A DNA stretch of 64,000 nt from Hyperoodon ampullatus (Eukaryota > Chordata > Mammalia > Artiodactyla > Ziphiidae): the NCBI GenBank assembly GCA_949752795.1, contig OX457058.1:34598587-34662586 (forward strand), read 5' to 3'. Each line of letters starts with the position of its first letter. The first letter of the stretch is position 1. A program made the translations under genes and the position numbers. Under the pieces are notes generated by a model. It saw only the letters and a program-made list of their open reading frames with translations, was not told the origin of the DNA and did no database searches. Of this stretch, positions 46,229 through 55,924 are shown in pieces.

Positions 46229-47676
46229 TCAAGAAAAGATGCGGATGGCCTGAGTGACCGCGGTGTGGCAGACCGGGCATTCAGGCTCACTCTTCTCACA
46301 GATGCGGTTGGCGCACTCCATGCAAAAGAGGTTGTGGCCGCAGGGCACCAGTGCGGCGATTACTTCGCTCTCAAAGCACACGGAGCAGTCACGGCTGCCC
46401 TTACGCCGCAACCCAGAGGAGGAGGATGAAGAGCTGGAGGAGGAGCTGGACGAGGACGAGGAGCCGGATGTGTCCGACGGCTGCAGGCCCGGCAGCTGCG
46501 CCCCCAGGCCGTTGGCATAGGCGGCGTAGGCCAGGCCCCCTCCACCCGGGTCGCTGCGCACCCGGCGAGCCAGGTGGTGCTCGCCCGCCCCCGGAGCCAT
46601 GTGCAAGGGCGGGGACAAACGGGGGCAGCTGGTGCCCGGGTGCAGCCGACGGTGCACCAACAGCCCCAGGTTGGCGTTGGAGGGCGCGCTGGCGCCGCCC
46701 CCGGGAAAGACCACAGAGGAAGACGAAGCAGACGAAGATGCAGAGGAAGAGCAGGAAGAGGACACGGGAGCTGCAGGTCCGCCTCCCGGGGACCTCTCAA
46801 ACTGGGCCCAGAGAAGTGGAGCCCCAGGCGGTGGGGCGGGAGCCGGGTCGAAGGTGGGCTGTAGCTCAGGACAGCCGTCAGGGGAAGGCACAGAAGCTTC
46901 CCCCGCCGTGTAGGTGTATCCATTACCATTGTTGTTGTTTCCATTGTGAGCAAAGCTGAGCGCGGGGCTGGGGGGACTATAGTCCGCCAGGCGCGGGGTG
47001 GCAGCTGCACTGCCGCTGGTCCCCCCGCCGAAGTAAGAGTCTGTGGAGGCGCTGCCAAGCGAGCTGGAGCTGTCGTTGCGATAACTAGAGAAGGGCTTGC
47101 GGCCCGGAGTGGGCGTGATGCTGGGGGTGGGCTTGCTCCAGAGGCTGCCTGGGCCGGACCCGCCGGACCCATGATGCAGATCAAAGCCCACATCCGTGCC
47201 ATTGGCGTGGAAGTCGTTCTCATCTGTGAGCTCAATGATGCCGCCAGTGCGCAGGGCGATGTGCGCCTCGATCTCCTCGCGAGCTCGGTCCACGTTCTCA
47301 GGCATGCCGGTCACCTCGAACACCGGCTCCTTGTCGCGGCTGGGCGTCACGATGTACGTGTGCGTCTGCTGCTGGATGCGCTTGATCGTGGCGCCCTTGG
47401 GCCCCACCACGAGCCCCACCACGCGGTAGGGCACCCGCACCTGGATGGTGGTCTGCCCCGGCAGGTTAGGCGGCCCGGGCACTGCGCCGTTGAGCGCCGT
47501 GTTCTTATTCCGCGAGGCGCGGATCATGGAGAAGTGCTCGGCGGCAGAGATGATCTCCCTCCGAGCCATGGCCACATCCTCCTTCCTGCCCGTCACAACA
47601 AAGACAGGCTCCTCCCCACGAACCGGGGTCTTGATATAAGTGTTGGTCTTCGCCCGCAGTGCTTTGATTTTACAAC
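46229..47676 (-). CDS. MEX3B: MEX3B coding exon 2: end of KH1, KH2, disordered region, RING
   Basis: Encodes residues 90 (second base) to 571. It completes KH1 (to about residue 138), then KH2 (about 166-233) with its GPKG loop at 181-184. Residues about 234-518 are Ser/Pro/Gly/Ala-rich and probably disordered, with an Asn/Gly run (333-342) and 16 consecutive serines (495-510). Ser464 sits in an R-x-x-S-x-P context (RVRSDP), corresponding to the human site (Ser462) reported to bind 14-3-3 when phosphorylated. The RING finger has C520, C523, C535, H537, C541, C544, C556 and C559, a complete C3HC4 set. The protein ends in IFS and a TGA at 46231-46229. MEX3 proteins bind RNA through the KH domains and act as E3 ubiquitin ligases through the RING, shuttling between nucleus and cytoplasm. 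No break or frameshift is seen. Confidence 0.98.
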
Positions 47677-48507
47677 CTGGGAGCCAGAGTGCAGGGGAGG
47701 GAGTGGGAGAGAGAGACAGACACGCCCATTACCCCGGGGTAACCGCGGGGATCTGGGACTGCCCGCGTACGGGGCAGCGGGAAGGCAGAACGCGCGATGG
47801 GCGGAAAGGGGGCGGCTCCCTCACAGACCCTGGGCCGCTCCACGGGCTGGAAAGCGGGTTCCACCCGCGAGGCGCTCGAGGAACAGTCTGTTGGCTGCCC
47901 AGCCCTCCCCCAGTGACTGCAGTCGTCCCGAGCCAAACCCGAGAATCCCAGAAAAAGTCAGCTGGGGAGATGCCGCTGGGATCCAGCGGGACGCGCCGCC
48001 GTCCGCCCCGAAGACGAGGCAAAGGGGTTCGGGGAAGATTACCGAAGGCCGAGATCCTCTAGCGCGGGGGGTACTGGTGGGAATGGGGGGCAGTCCCGGG
48101 ACCCATTGTTCCTCCTCTGGGCTCCATTCCGCTTTGCAGAAATCCAGAATCCTCCTCCCATCCGATGCTCACTCCTCCTCCTCCCCCCTCCCAAAGGACC
48201 GATCAAAGGCCCCCTCCCCCAAGCATCTTATATTTAAATTCTATTTCCCGGGGTGGGCAGGGTGGGGGGCGCTAGGGAGAAGGCAGTGATTTTCGCAGGA
48301 GAAAGTGCATCCCGCCGTGGCCGCGGCGCGGCTCTGGGAGACAGCCTGCCTGCACTTTCTTTGTCTGGGGCGCCGGCCCTTCGCGCGGCTCTTCCTCCCT
48401 CCCCAAGGCTCCCCGGCGCCGCGGATCTCGATTCCTCTCCCGCCTTCCCCGCGGGGCGGTGGCCCGAAACCCTCTCACCTCCAGCTGCCCATCCCTGCCG
48501 GACCCAC
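47677..48507 (-). other. MEX3B: MEX3B intron
   Basis: 831 bp, GC-rich. On the minus strand the donor reads caag|gtgggt (exon end 48508) and the acceptor reads ctcccag|gttgt (exon start 47676). Splicing joins CAAG and GTTGT to give Gln-Gly-Cys, so the intron is phase 1 and interrupts the last glycine codon of the KH1 GXXG loop. A plus-strand open frame (46946-48289) crosses it but is an antisense shadow. Confidence 0.95.
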
Positions 48508-48775
48508 CTTGCCGCCCCACGATCTCGGCGACATGCTCGGAACTGGGCACCGGCACGCACTCGGTCATGTTCACGCTCTTCTTCCTCGGCTCGCTGTCGT
48601 ACAGAGACGCGCCCTCGTCACTGTCCAGCCCCAGCAGGGAGAGCTGGTCGAGCGCGAGCTGCAGGGCTCTTTGGTCATCCAGGGTCTCTCCCCCGCCGCT
48701 GCCGCCGCCGCCGCCGCCTCCCCCGCCGCCGCCGCTGCCGTTGCGCTCCAGCTCTGCAAACAGCGAGCTGGGCAT
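48508..48775 (-). CDS. MEX3B: MEX3B coding exon 1: N-terminus and start of KH1
   Basis: Encodes residues 1-89 plus one base of codon 90. The start at 48775 gives [14 protein letters not shown], as in known MEX3B; it has G at -3 and is the first ATG in the leader. Eleven glycines follow (15-25), then S and three more G. A leucine-rich segment (about 38-50, [13 protein letters not shown]) looks like a CRM1-type nuclear export signal, in keeping with the shuttling reported for the family. KH1 begins near residue 69, and the GRQG loop occupies residues 87-90 at the exon end. The conserved [20 protein letters not shown] stretch just before it (residues 65-84) marks the MEX3 family. Confidence 0.97.
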
Positions 48776-49100
48776 CGCTCGGCCGTGCGCACCGCGCCCC
48801 CGCCGGCCCTCTGCTCGGCGGCGAGAAACTGCGGCCACAAAGGCAGCCGGGAAGCGAGTGGTCAGGGGCGGAGAGGCCGGCCGGCTGCAGAGGGCTCCGT
48901 TGCTCCTTTCTCGGCGCCGGGAAGAGTGGGTCGCTCCTTGTGGTCCACGCCGGGCAGTGGCTGCGGGAGCCCCCGCCTGGGTCCCCACCCCAGATCTGCT
49001 GGCGGGTGGGGTGGGGGCAGAGCTCGAGCGGCGGCCGCGCGTGCCCCCCAAGTGCCCGGCTGGCTGGCCACAATGCCGAGCGAGAAGCGAGCAGGCGAGC
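48776..49100 (-). other. MEX3B: MEX3B 5' leader
   Basis: GC-rich leader between the promoter and the start codon. No ATG was found on the minus strand between about 49250 and the coding start. The frame of MEX3B remains open upstream for 92 codons (to 49051), so a longer non-ATG-started form cannot be excluded from sequence alone. The true 5' end was not determined. Confidence 0.7.
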
Positions 49101-49350
49101 GACAGCAGCGTTTCTTTAAGGAGCCCCTCCCCGGCTCCTCCACTCCCTCCCGCCCGCCCGCCCGCCAGCCCTCACTCAGCGCTTTTTCCTCCTCTCCTCC
49201 CCGCCTCTTGACTGAGCCTCTGCAGCCAGACGGCTCCAGAGGGGGACGAGGGAGGCGCAACGTCACCGGCGGGAGCTGACTCTACAATGCTACTGACACT
49301 ATCGCTGGGGGAGGCGATTGGCGCGCGCCGGGCCGGGGGCGGGCGGAGGC
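49100..49350 (-). promoter_or_regulatory. MEX3B: Probable MEX3B core promoter
   Basis: A TATA-less, CpG-island type promoter. On the minus strand: a CCAAT box at 49321-49317, a CRE-like half site (gtgacgtt) at 49266-49259, GC boxes at about 49335-49344 and a (GGGC)n-like GC tract at 49150-49166. The CCAAT box lies 55 bp upstream of the CRE-like site, a spacing common in such promoters. The start site is inferred to lie between about 49100 and 49250. Confidence 0.55.
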
Positions 49351-50770
49351 CGCAGGCTGAGCGAGCGGAGAGCGAGCGCCCCCCCAACCGCCGCGCTCGC
49401 CGCAGCCCGCCCCGTCCTCCTCCCGGCCGCGCCCCTCCCCCGCCGCCGCTAACGCCTCTCTTTGTTGTCTAATGCGGGACCGGCAGGCTCGGGACACTTG
49501 CCTGCACCTATCAGCCGAGGACGGTCACTGTCCCCAGGTCTCCTCCCTCGCCAGACTGAGAAAAGGAAACGCGCCCAACTCTGATGCCAGGGGCCCGGCT
49601 CTAAGAGACTGGTCCTTAGAAAGTCCCGTTAGTGTCCCCCAAATAAGCCACCCCTAGAACCAAAGATGCCACTGGGAGAAGCGTCTATTGTCTGCCCAAA
49701 AGGCGGTCCGAGCCCTCGGACACGAAAGGCATGTCTCGAGGTCCTGGTGCGCACTGGCAAAGTGGCCCCCGGCGCGGGCTGCCCACCTGCACGGGAGCGC
49801 AGGAGACACAAAGGCAAACGCCCGGCCGCATCGCCGCTCGTGCGCGCGCGCCCGCAATTCTGTCCCCTTGGGCAACACTTCGCCCAACTGGCCCCAAAAC
49901 TGCGGATCAGAAAGCCAGAAACCGGTTGCAGCGCGGACCTGGCCGGCTCCGCCTCCGGCGACCTCCGGAACGCACCGCGCTGGGGTCCGGCACATGCCAC
50001 GCGCGCCAGCTGAGACCCCGCGGGCGCTGATACGCGCACGAGCGCCGCGCCGGCACCGCTGGGACGCCGGCCATACCTCCAGCGGGCGGTGCGGGCGTGC
50101 GCGCCCGCTGCTCTCAGGGTCCTCCCCGCCCCACGGTCGGGCCTGCGCAGTGCGCGCGAAGAGCGGGCGGTCACTTTAAGGCGGGCGCGGCGGGGCGCGG
50201 CGGAGCGCGCCGGCTCCTCCCTCAGCCCCGCCCAAACGGGAGGTGTGCGCTTGCCTCCCGGCCGCTCTTTGTGCATTTCTCGGGGTGGGGGTGGCGTCGG
50301 AGGGAGGGTGCGACGGGACCGGCCGGCAGGGACGGCGAGCTGCGCCCCCTCCCGGATCTCCCGGGGGCCGCCTCCGAGCGCTAGAGAGAAGAAAGGAGGC
50401 TTTGAGGGGCGGGCCGGAACGGGGCACGCTGCCCGCCGGGCCCGCCACTCGATCCCTCTCCGCCCGAGTCCCCCTCCGCCGCCGACCCGGGCGGATGCCC
50501 CCGGGTCCCGGCGCGCGCTCCCCTCCCTTGTTCCGGGCGCCGCCTGGCTCGCCGGGTACCCTGCGCCTGGCCGGGGCCGTTCCGCAGAGGGGCCGGGGCC
50601 GCGGTTCGCGGAGTCGGCCAACGTTGGCGCAGCGGGACTCCTGCTGAGGACAATGAGGCCATGTGGCCGCAACCGCAGACAGGCTTGCTCGGGAATCCTC
50701 GTGGTGCCGCGGGGCGATCTCGGCACTCGAAGACAGCGGCTCCCCCAAGTGCTCCCTGCGTGACCCAGGG

Positions 50771-52305
50771 AAGAGTGAGGGAGCGCCCAGGGCCTTGGTT
50801 TCTCATCCATAAAATAGGGGAAACCATACAAGCCCTCCCCACCTCGTGGGTTCTGGGAATAAAATGTGACAATAGGTGGGAGCGCGCTTTGCAGGCAGTC
50901 AGGCAAACGCCTTTTGAGAAAACGAACGTGTTTTTCCTTCCTTGCTCACCTGGAGCTGTCTTGGCAAAGAGGTGCTGATTATTTCCTTAGGGAAATGAGA
51001 CTTAGAAGCCACTTACAGTGGTTATTTCCTCAGGATGTTTACATCAGCTTCCTGGTGTGTGTTTTTCTTCAAAGGGAAAGCTTGGTGAGGGGGCAGGGAT
51101 TGGGGTGGTGGGCGTGCTGAGTCTTCTGAGAGAGCCACCGCCTAGACCTCCAGTAGAGAATTCTTGTATTTTTTTTAACCTGGTTTATGGACTCAAGTCC
51201 TACCAATTTGAGAATGAGGAGGGAGTGCCCTTGAGGATTCCTGCCGAGATGGAGGGCTGGGAATAAAGGGTCCTGGCTGGGGACGGCCATAGAGAAGGCC
51301 CAGCCTGGAGTCCCTCACTAAGGGCCTGTAAACACCGAGGCAGACAGGAAAAGCCCTCCTGAGTCCTTGGCATTTGTATCTTGCGGACACAACAGGCTAG
51401 CTTTGGCCTCTCAACTCTGTTTCTAGGGACTTCATAGACTCTGGATTGCACCAACTGAGGTTTCTTTTTTCATATCACAAACATGATGAAGGTAAAGTTG
51501 TTCTTCAGCTTTCACAGCCGATGAGGCCTGTACCCAGGTAAATGGGGGCCCTCCTTCCCAAGGTTGCCTGTGCTAGGGACCAGGCCTGCCATACATCCTC
51601 CCCCTCCTACCTGCAGTGTTAAGCTTTCAGATGGTCAATTCAGAAATTGGTTTGGAGAACTGGATACTTCCGAGTCCCTGGGTCATTCCCAGGAAGGTGA
51701 ATACACTTTGTGTAAGTGACATGTTTCATATCTCTCTTCCCTACTAGATCACGAAGACAGGAGCTCTACCTGCTTGTAAGTGTAAATGTTCAATGAAATC
51801 ACCCATCTCACCCCCACCCCATGAAGGATAAGCTAAAACTCTGACCACAGGAATTGATGGAAAGCTGCCAATCGCGAGTGCCCATGACCTTCCATGTAGC
51901 CCGGGTCACCCTCCAAGGACCAGAATGCTTCAGTTAAACCTATACAAAGGTCAGCATGGTTTTCTGAAGACACCCACAAAATCAAAGCCCCTCCTGAGGG
52001 TAGGAGGGGGATGATTGTGGTGGCAGGAGCTGAGATGGCTGATGGATCCGGTTCCCAGTCCAGCTCTGCCCCAGTGTTTCTTGCCTGCAAAAAGAAGGTA
52101 GTGTCCTGCTTTCCATCTGCTTCCGGGGTGGAGGGTGGTTTAGCAAATGGATAATGATAGTAAAAGGTGACTCATTGTACGTTGCAAAGTCCTAAGCAGA
52201 TGTACTGGTAAGTGGGTGCTTTCCCCACTGCCACTTCTTATCTACTTGTATCCAGTACTGACTGGTCAGGGTTATTTTCTGACACTTGAACGCTATTATA
52301 AAAGT
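50771..52305. other. Intergenic DNA upstream of MEX3B, with a MIR-like fossil
   Basis: 50785-50900 ('cttggtttctcatccataaa', 'ataggggaaacc') resembles a plus-strand MIR. The remainder has no gene or confident repeat; GC content falls to background. Confidence 0.45.
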
Positions 52306-52538
52306 AATGATCTGGAAATTTTTTTTTTTTCGGTACGCGGGCCTCTCACTGTTGTGGCCTCTCCCGCTGCGGAGCACAGGCTCCGGACGCGCAGGCTCAG
52401 CGGCCATGGCTCACGGGCCCAGCCGCTCCGCGGCATATGGGATCCTCCCGGACTGGGGCACGAACCCGCATCCCCTGCATCGGCAGGCGGACTCTCAACC
52501 ACTGCGCCACCAGGGAGGCCCAATGATCTGGAAATTTT
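52306..52538 (-). mobile_element. Young tRNA-derived SINE with perfect target-site duplication
   Basis: The body is at about 52323-52521 in reverse; the head ends 'gcgccaccagggaggccc'. A perfect 17-base repeat (aatgatctggaaatttt, the last bases shared with the oligo-T) at 52306-52322 and 52522-52538 flanks it. The perfect duplication and low body divergence point to a recent insertion in this lineage. Confidence 0.95.
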
Positions 52539-52960
52539 AATTCACAGTTAATGGCTTGAATAAGCCAAGACATCATAAAACTTGCAAAGTCCAGTTCTGT
52601 TTTTAAATAGATAATACACCCAACCCCAAAGTTTCTGGTTAGACTTTCCCAGGCGCCTTTAGGACCCCAGAGCTTAACTACTTTTCCTCATACAGGACAT
52701 GTTCCCTAAGGACGTCCCCGATGTAGCCATATTATTTTTTTTATTAGCACAAGAGAGAAGCTTGCAGAATGTGATCTGGTAAGATAATAGAGAAGTTCAG
52801 TTGTCATAAATAAGAAAAGGTAAAAACAAACCAAGATTAGCAAAAGACCACCTTGTTCTTGTTTCCAGAGGCTCCAAACTATTTTGCACACAGCTTGCTT
52901 CCTCTTGCAAACTAAATAGCTGGCAAAAGAAACTAAAATCCTCGTGGGAAAACAAGCACA
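52539..52960. other. Unassigned intergenic DNA
   Basis: AT-rich, no gene or repeat recognised. Confidence 0.45.
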
Positions 52961-52964
52961 CTTT

Positions 52965-53285
52965 CAATCAACTCATTCAACATTATCGAGCACCTACATA
53001 CTTTTTTAAAGGCACAGAGGAAAGTGCTGAAGCTACAGAAATGAAAAAGGCAGAGGAAGCCTTTCCCTTGAACACGGTCTTGTCCAAATCCAGTTCCCAG
53101 CAGGGGTAAGTGCCCAGAGGGTAGTGAATCTGCCTAGGGTCCCAGGAAGCCTTCCCAGAGATGTGGACATTTGAGTTGTACTTTCAAAGGATGACATTAA
53201 TTGAGGCTAGTGCCTAACATAGCATATGATATCTCATAGGAACTCAATTAATGTTTATTAAATGAATGAGTGAGCCAGATTGAGA
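52965..53285. mobile_element. L2 and MIR-type fossils
   Basis: 52965-53060 ('caactcattcaacattatcg', 'agcacctaca', 'gctgaagctacagaaatg') reads as a reversed L2 3' end. 53200-53280 ('ataggaactcaattaatgtt', 'tattaaatgaatgag') reads as the 3' end of a forward MIR or L2. Confidence 0.55.
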
Positions 53286-53394
53286 AGGCTCGAGGTGTAA
53301 CTTTCTTAAGTATGTGGATGAATAACAGTCTCTGGGAAACAGCTCAGATTACTTCAGCCACAACTACATGATTTTGAATAACAATAACCACAGG

Positions 53395-53665
53395 TAATAC
53401 TTATTAAACACTTATTATGTGCCTGGCAGTTTTACCAAATGCTTTATAATGCAGTATCTTATTTAATCCTCTTGACCTCTGAGGTCAATACTTTTATTAT
53501 CTCCATTTTACAGATGAAAATAGGTTAAGTCACTTGCCCAAGGAGAGGCACATTTATTCTTTTCCTTAAGGAGTACCCCTAAAATGATCTTCAAATATTA
53601 GATCCACTTTTGAACCTAAGGTCTTAAAGCTAGTAAGTGGTACTTGAGCCTGTGATCTTAATCAA
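53395..53665 (-). mobile_element. MIR fossil, split by a short unrelated stretch
   Basis: 'tatgtgcctggcagttttac', 'tattatctccattttacaga', 'agtcacttgcccaagga' then, after about 70 bp of other sequence, 'aaagctagtaagtggtactt' follow the reversed MIR. Confidence 0.7.
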
Positions 53666-53908
53666 CCATAAGTTCCTTCCCATCTCTGAGCCATGGTTCC
53701 TCAGAGAGGAAATATTTCCAGCCCTGCTTCTGTAACAATCACATGTGTGAGGGGAATTGAAAGCATTTTGTTTTTCTGATGTTCTGTGGTTTTTATATCA
53801 TCAACATGTATGTGACATATAATACATGGAACACACATATTTTAAGAATATTTTAATAATATAGGAAATGTTCTCCTTATGTTGAACGAACACAGAAAAG
53901 GAGATAAG
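53666..53908. other. Unassigned intergenic DNA
   Basis: Nothing recognised in this short AT-rich spacer. Confidence 0.4.
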
Positions 53909-53916
53909 GAGTGTGT

Positions 53917-53948
<32 letters not shown>

Positions 53949-53950
53949 CT
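53909..53950. repeat. TG microsatellite
   Basis: (GT)n with two C interruptions. Confidence 0.92.
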
Positions 53951-53976
53951 GCGTTACTAAACACTCAATAAGCATT

Positions 53977-55668
53977 AGAAAAAGCAAATGATGTATGGAA
54001 ACACAGAAGACCCCAAATAGCCAAAGCAATATTGAGAAAGAAAAACGGAGCTGGAGGAATCAGCTCCCTGACTTCAGACTATACTACAAAGCTACAGTAA
54101 TCAAGACAGTATGGTACTGGCAGAAAAACAGAAATATAGATCAATGGAACAGGATAGAAAGCCCAGAGATAAACCTATACACCTACGGTCACCTAACCTA
54201 TGACAAAGGAGGCAAGAATATACAATGGAGAAAAGACAGTCTTTTCAATAAGTGGTGCTGGGAAAACTGGACAGCTACATGTAAAAGAATGAAATTAGAA
54301 CACTCCCTAACACCATACACAAAAATAAACTCAAAATGGATTAAAGACCTAAATGTAAGGCCAGACACTATCAAACTTTTAGAGGAAAACATAGAACACT
54401 CTATGACATAAATCACAGCAAGATCCTTTTTGACCCAACTCCTAGAGAAATGGAAATAAAAACAAAAATAAACAAATTGAACCTAAAGAAACTTAAAAAC
54501 TTTTGCACAGCAAAGAAAACCATAAACAAGACGAAAAGACAACCCTCAGAATGGGAGAAAATATTTGCAAATAAAGCAACTGACAAAGGATTAATCTCCA
54601 AAATTTACAAGCAGCCCATGCAGCTCAATATCAAAAAAACAAACAACCCAATCCAAAAATGGGCAGAAGACCTAAATAGACATTTCTCCAAAGAAGATAT
54701 ACAGATTGCCAACAAACACATGAAAGAATGCTCAACATCATTAACCATTAGAGAAATGCAAATCAAAACTACAGTGAGATATCATCTCACACTGGTCAGA
54801 ATGGCCATCATCAAAAATTCTACAAACAATAAATGCTGGAGAGGGTATGGAGAAAAGGGAACCCTCTTACACTGTTGGTGGGAATGTAAATTGATACAGC
54901 CACTATGGAGAACAGTATGGAGGTTCCTTAAAAAACTAACAATAGAACTACCATACGACCCAGCAATCCCACTACTGGGCATATACCCTGAGAAAACCAT
55001 AATTCAAAAAGAGTCATGTACACAATGTTCATTGCAGCTCTATTTACAATAGCCAGGACATGGAAGCAACCCAAGTGTCCATCAACAGATGAATGGATAA
55101 AGAAGATGTGGCACATATATACAATGGAATATTACTCAGCCATAAAAAGAAACGAAATTGAGTTATTTGCAGTGAGGTGGATGGACCTAGAGTCTGTCAT
55201 ACAGAGTGAAGTAAGTCAGAAAGAGAAAAACAAACACCGTATGCTAACACATATATATGGAATCTAAAAAACAAACAAAAATATGGTCATGAAGAACCTA
55301 GGGGCAAGACTGGAATAAAGACGCAGACCTACTAGAGAATGGACTTGAGGATACGGGGAGGGGGAAGGGTAAGCTGTGACAATGTGAGAGAGTGGCATGG
55401 ACATATATACACTACCAAATGTAAAATAGATAGCTAGTGGGAAGCAGCCGCATAGCACAGGGAGATCAGCTCCATGCTTTGTGACCACCTAGAGGGGTGG
55501 GATAGGGAGGGTGGGAGGGAGGGAGACGCAAGAGGGAAGAGATATAGGGATATATGTATATGTATAACTGATTCACTTTGTTATAAAGCAGAAACTGACA
55601 CACCATTGTAAAGCAATTATACTCCAATAAAGATGTTAAAAAAAAAAAAAGAAAGAAAAAGCAAATGA
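53977..55668 (+). mobile_element. 5'-truncated LINE-1 (ORF2 C-terminal half and 3' UTR)
   Basis: Insertion of about 1.66 kb between perfect 15-bp copies (agaaaaagcaaatga) at 53977-53991 and 55654-55668. It starts inside ORF2: a segment with [24 protein letters not shown] sequence, then the WCWENW and '[10 protein letters not shown]' regions of the C-terminal part, followed by 3' UTR, AATAAA and an A-tail at 55638-55650. ORF2 is split over three frames by indels (breaks near 54410 and 55040), so it is inactive. Its 3' end is shared with the elements at 705 and 61801. Confidence 0.95.
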
Positions 55669-55694
55669 ATAGGCTAGAAAGAAATACATCAAAA

Positions 55695-55924
55695 TTTGAC
55701 AATGGGGGCTTCCCTGGTGGCGCACTGGTTGAGAGTCCACCTGCCGATGCAGGGGACACGCGTTCGTGCCCTGGTCCGGGAAGATCCCACATGCCACGGA
55801 GCGGCTAGGCCCGTGAGCCATGGCCGCTGAGCCTGCGCGTCCGGAGCCTGTGCTCCACAACGGGAGAGGCCACAACAGTGAGAGGACCGCATACCGCAAA
55901 AAAAAAAAAAAAAGTTTGACAATG
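55695..55924 (+). mobile_element. tRNA-derived SINE, short toothed-whale-like form, with target duplication
   Basis: The body 55705-55897 ('gggcttccctggtggcgcac' to 'ccgcataccgc') plus a 17-base A-tail is flanked by a 10-bp repeat (tttgacaatg) at 55695-55704 and 55915-55924. It lies just downstream of the LINE-1 insertion. Confidence 0.95.

Larger units (their letters stand above)
44850..49200 (-). other. MEX3B: MEX3B transcription unit (two coding exons, one intron)
   Basis: Proposed transcript, read right to left: 5' leader from roughly 49.1-49.3 kb (start not fixed) to 48776, coding exon 1 48775-48508, intron 48507-47677 (GT...AG, 831 bp), coding exon 2 47676-46229, 3' UTR 46228 to about 44850. 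The joined coding sequence is 1716 nt, giving 571 residues plus stop, two more than the 569 I recall for human MEX3B. The compact two-exon layout is that of MEX3 family genes. The nearest other gene is not in this window. Confidence 0.93.
46230..50770. promoter_or_regulatory. CpG island over and upstream of MEX3B
   Basis: CpG dinucleotides are dense from the coding exon through the intron, leader and about 1.5 kb upstream of the proposed promoter, then fall sharply at about 50.77 kb. Over 4.5 kb, this is long for an island and spans nearly the whole coding gene, a pattern seen at developmentally regulated, Polycomb-type loci. The absence of stop codons in such DNA produces the long false open frames here. 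Confidence 0.8.

Noticed and set aside
46946..48289. 447-codon plus-strand open frame across MEX3B exon 2 and the intron
   Set aside because: It is antisense to the KH-domain coding sequence and intron in CpG-rich DNA where stop codons are rare. It shows no domain and continues across a real splice boundary.
48253..49279. Plus-strand open frames of 250-324 codons opposite MEX3B exon 1
   Set aside because: Shadows of the GC-rich exon and leader; the real product is on the minus strand.
49629..50906. 425-codon minus-strand open frame upstream of MEX3B
   Set aside because: Arg/Pro/Ala/Gly-rich composition follows from the CpG island. There are comparable open frames in the other registers of both strands and no recognisable domain.
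53995..55052. Reverse-transcriptase-type protein frames of 138 and 200 codons
   Set aside because: They are pieces of a truncated, frameshifted LINE-1 ORF2, not a host gene.
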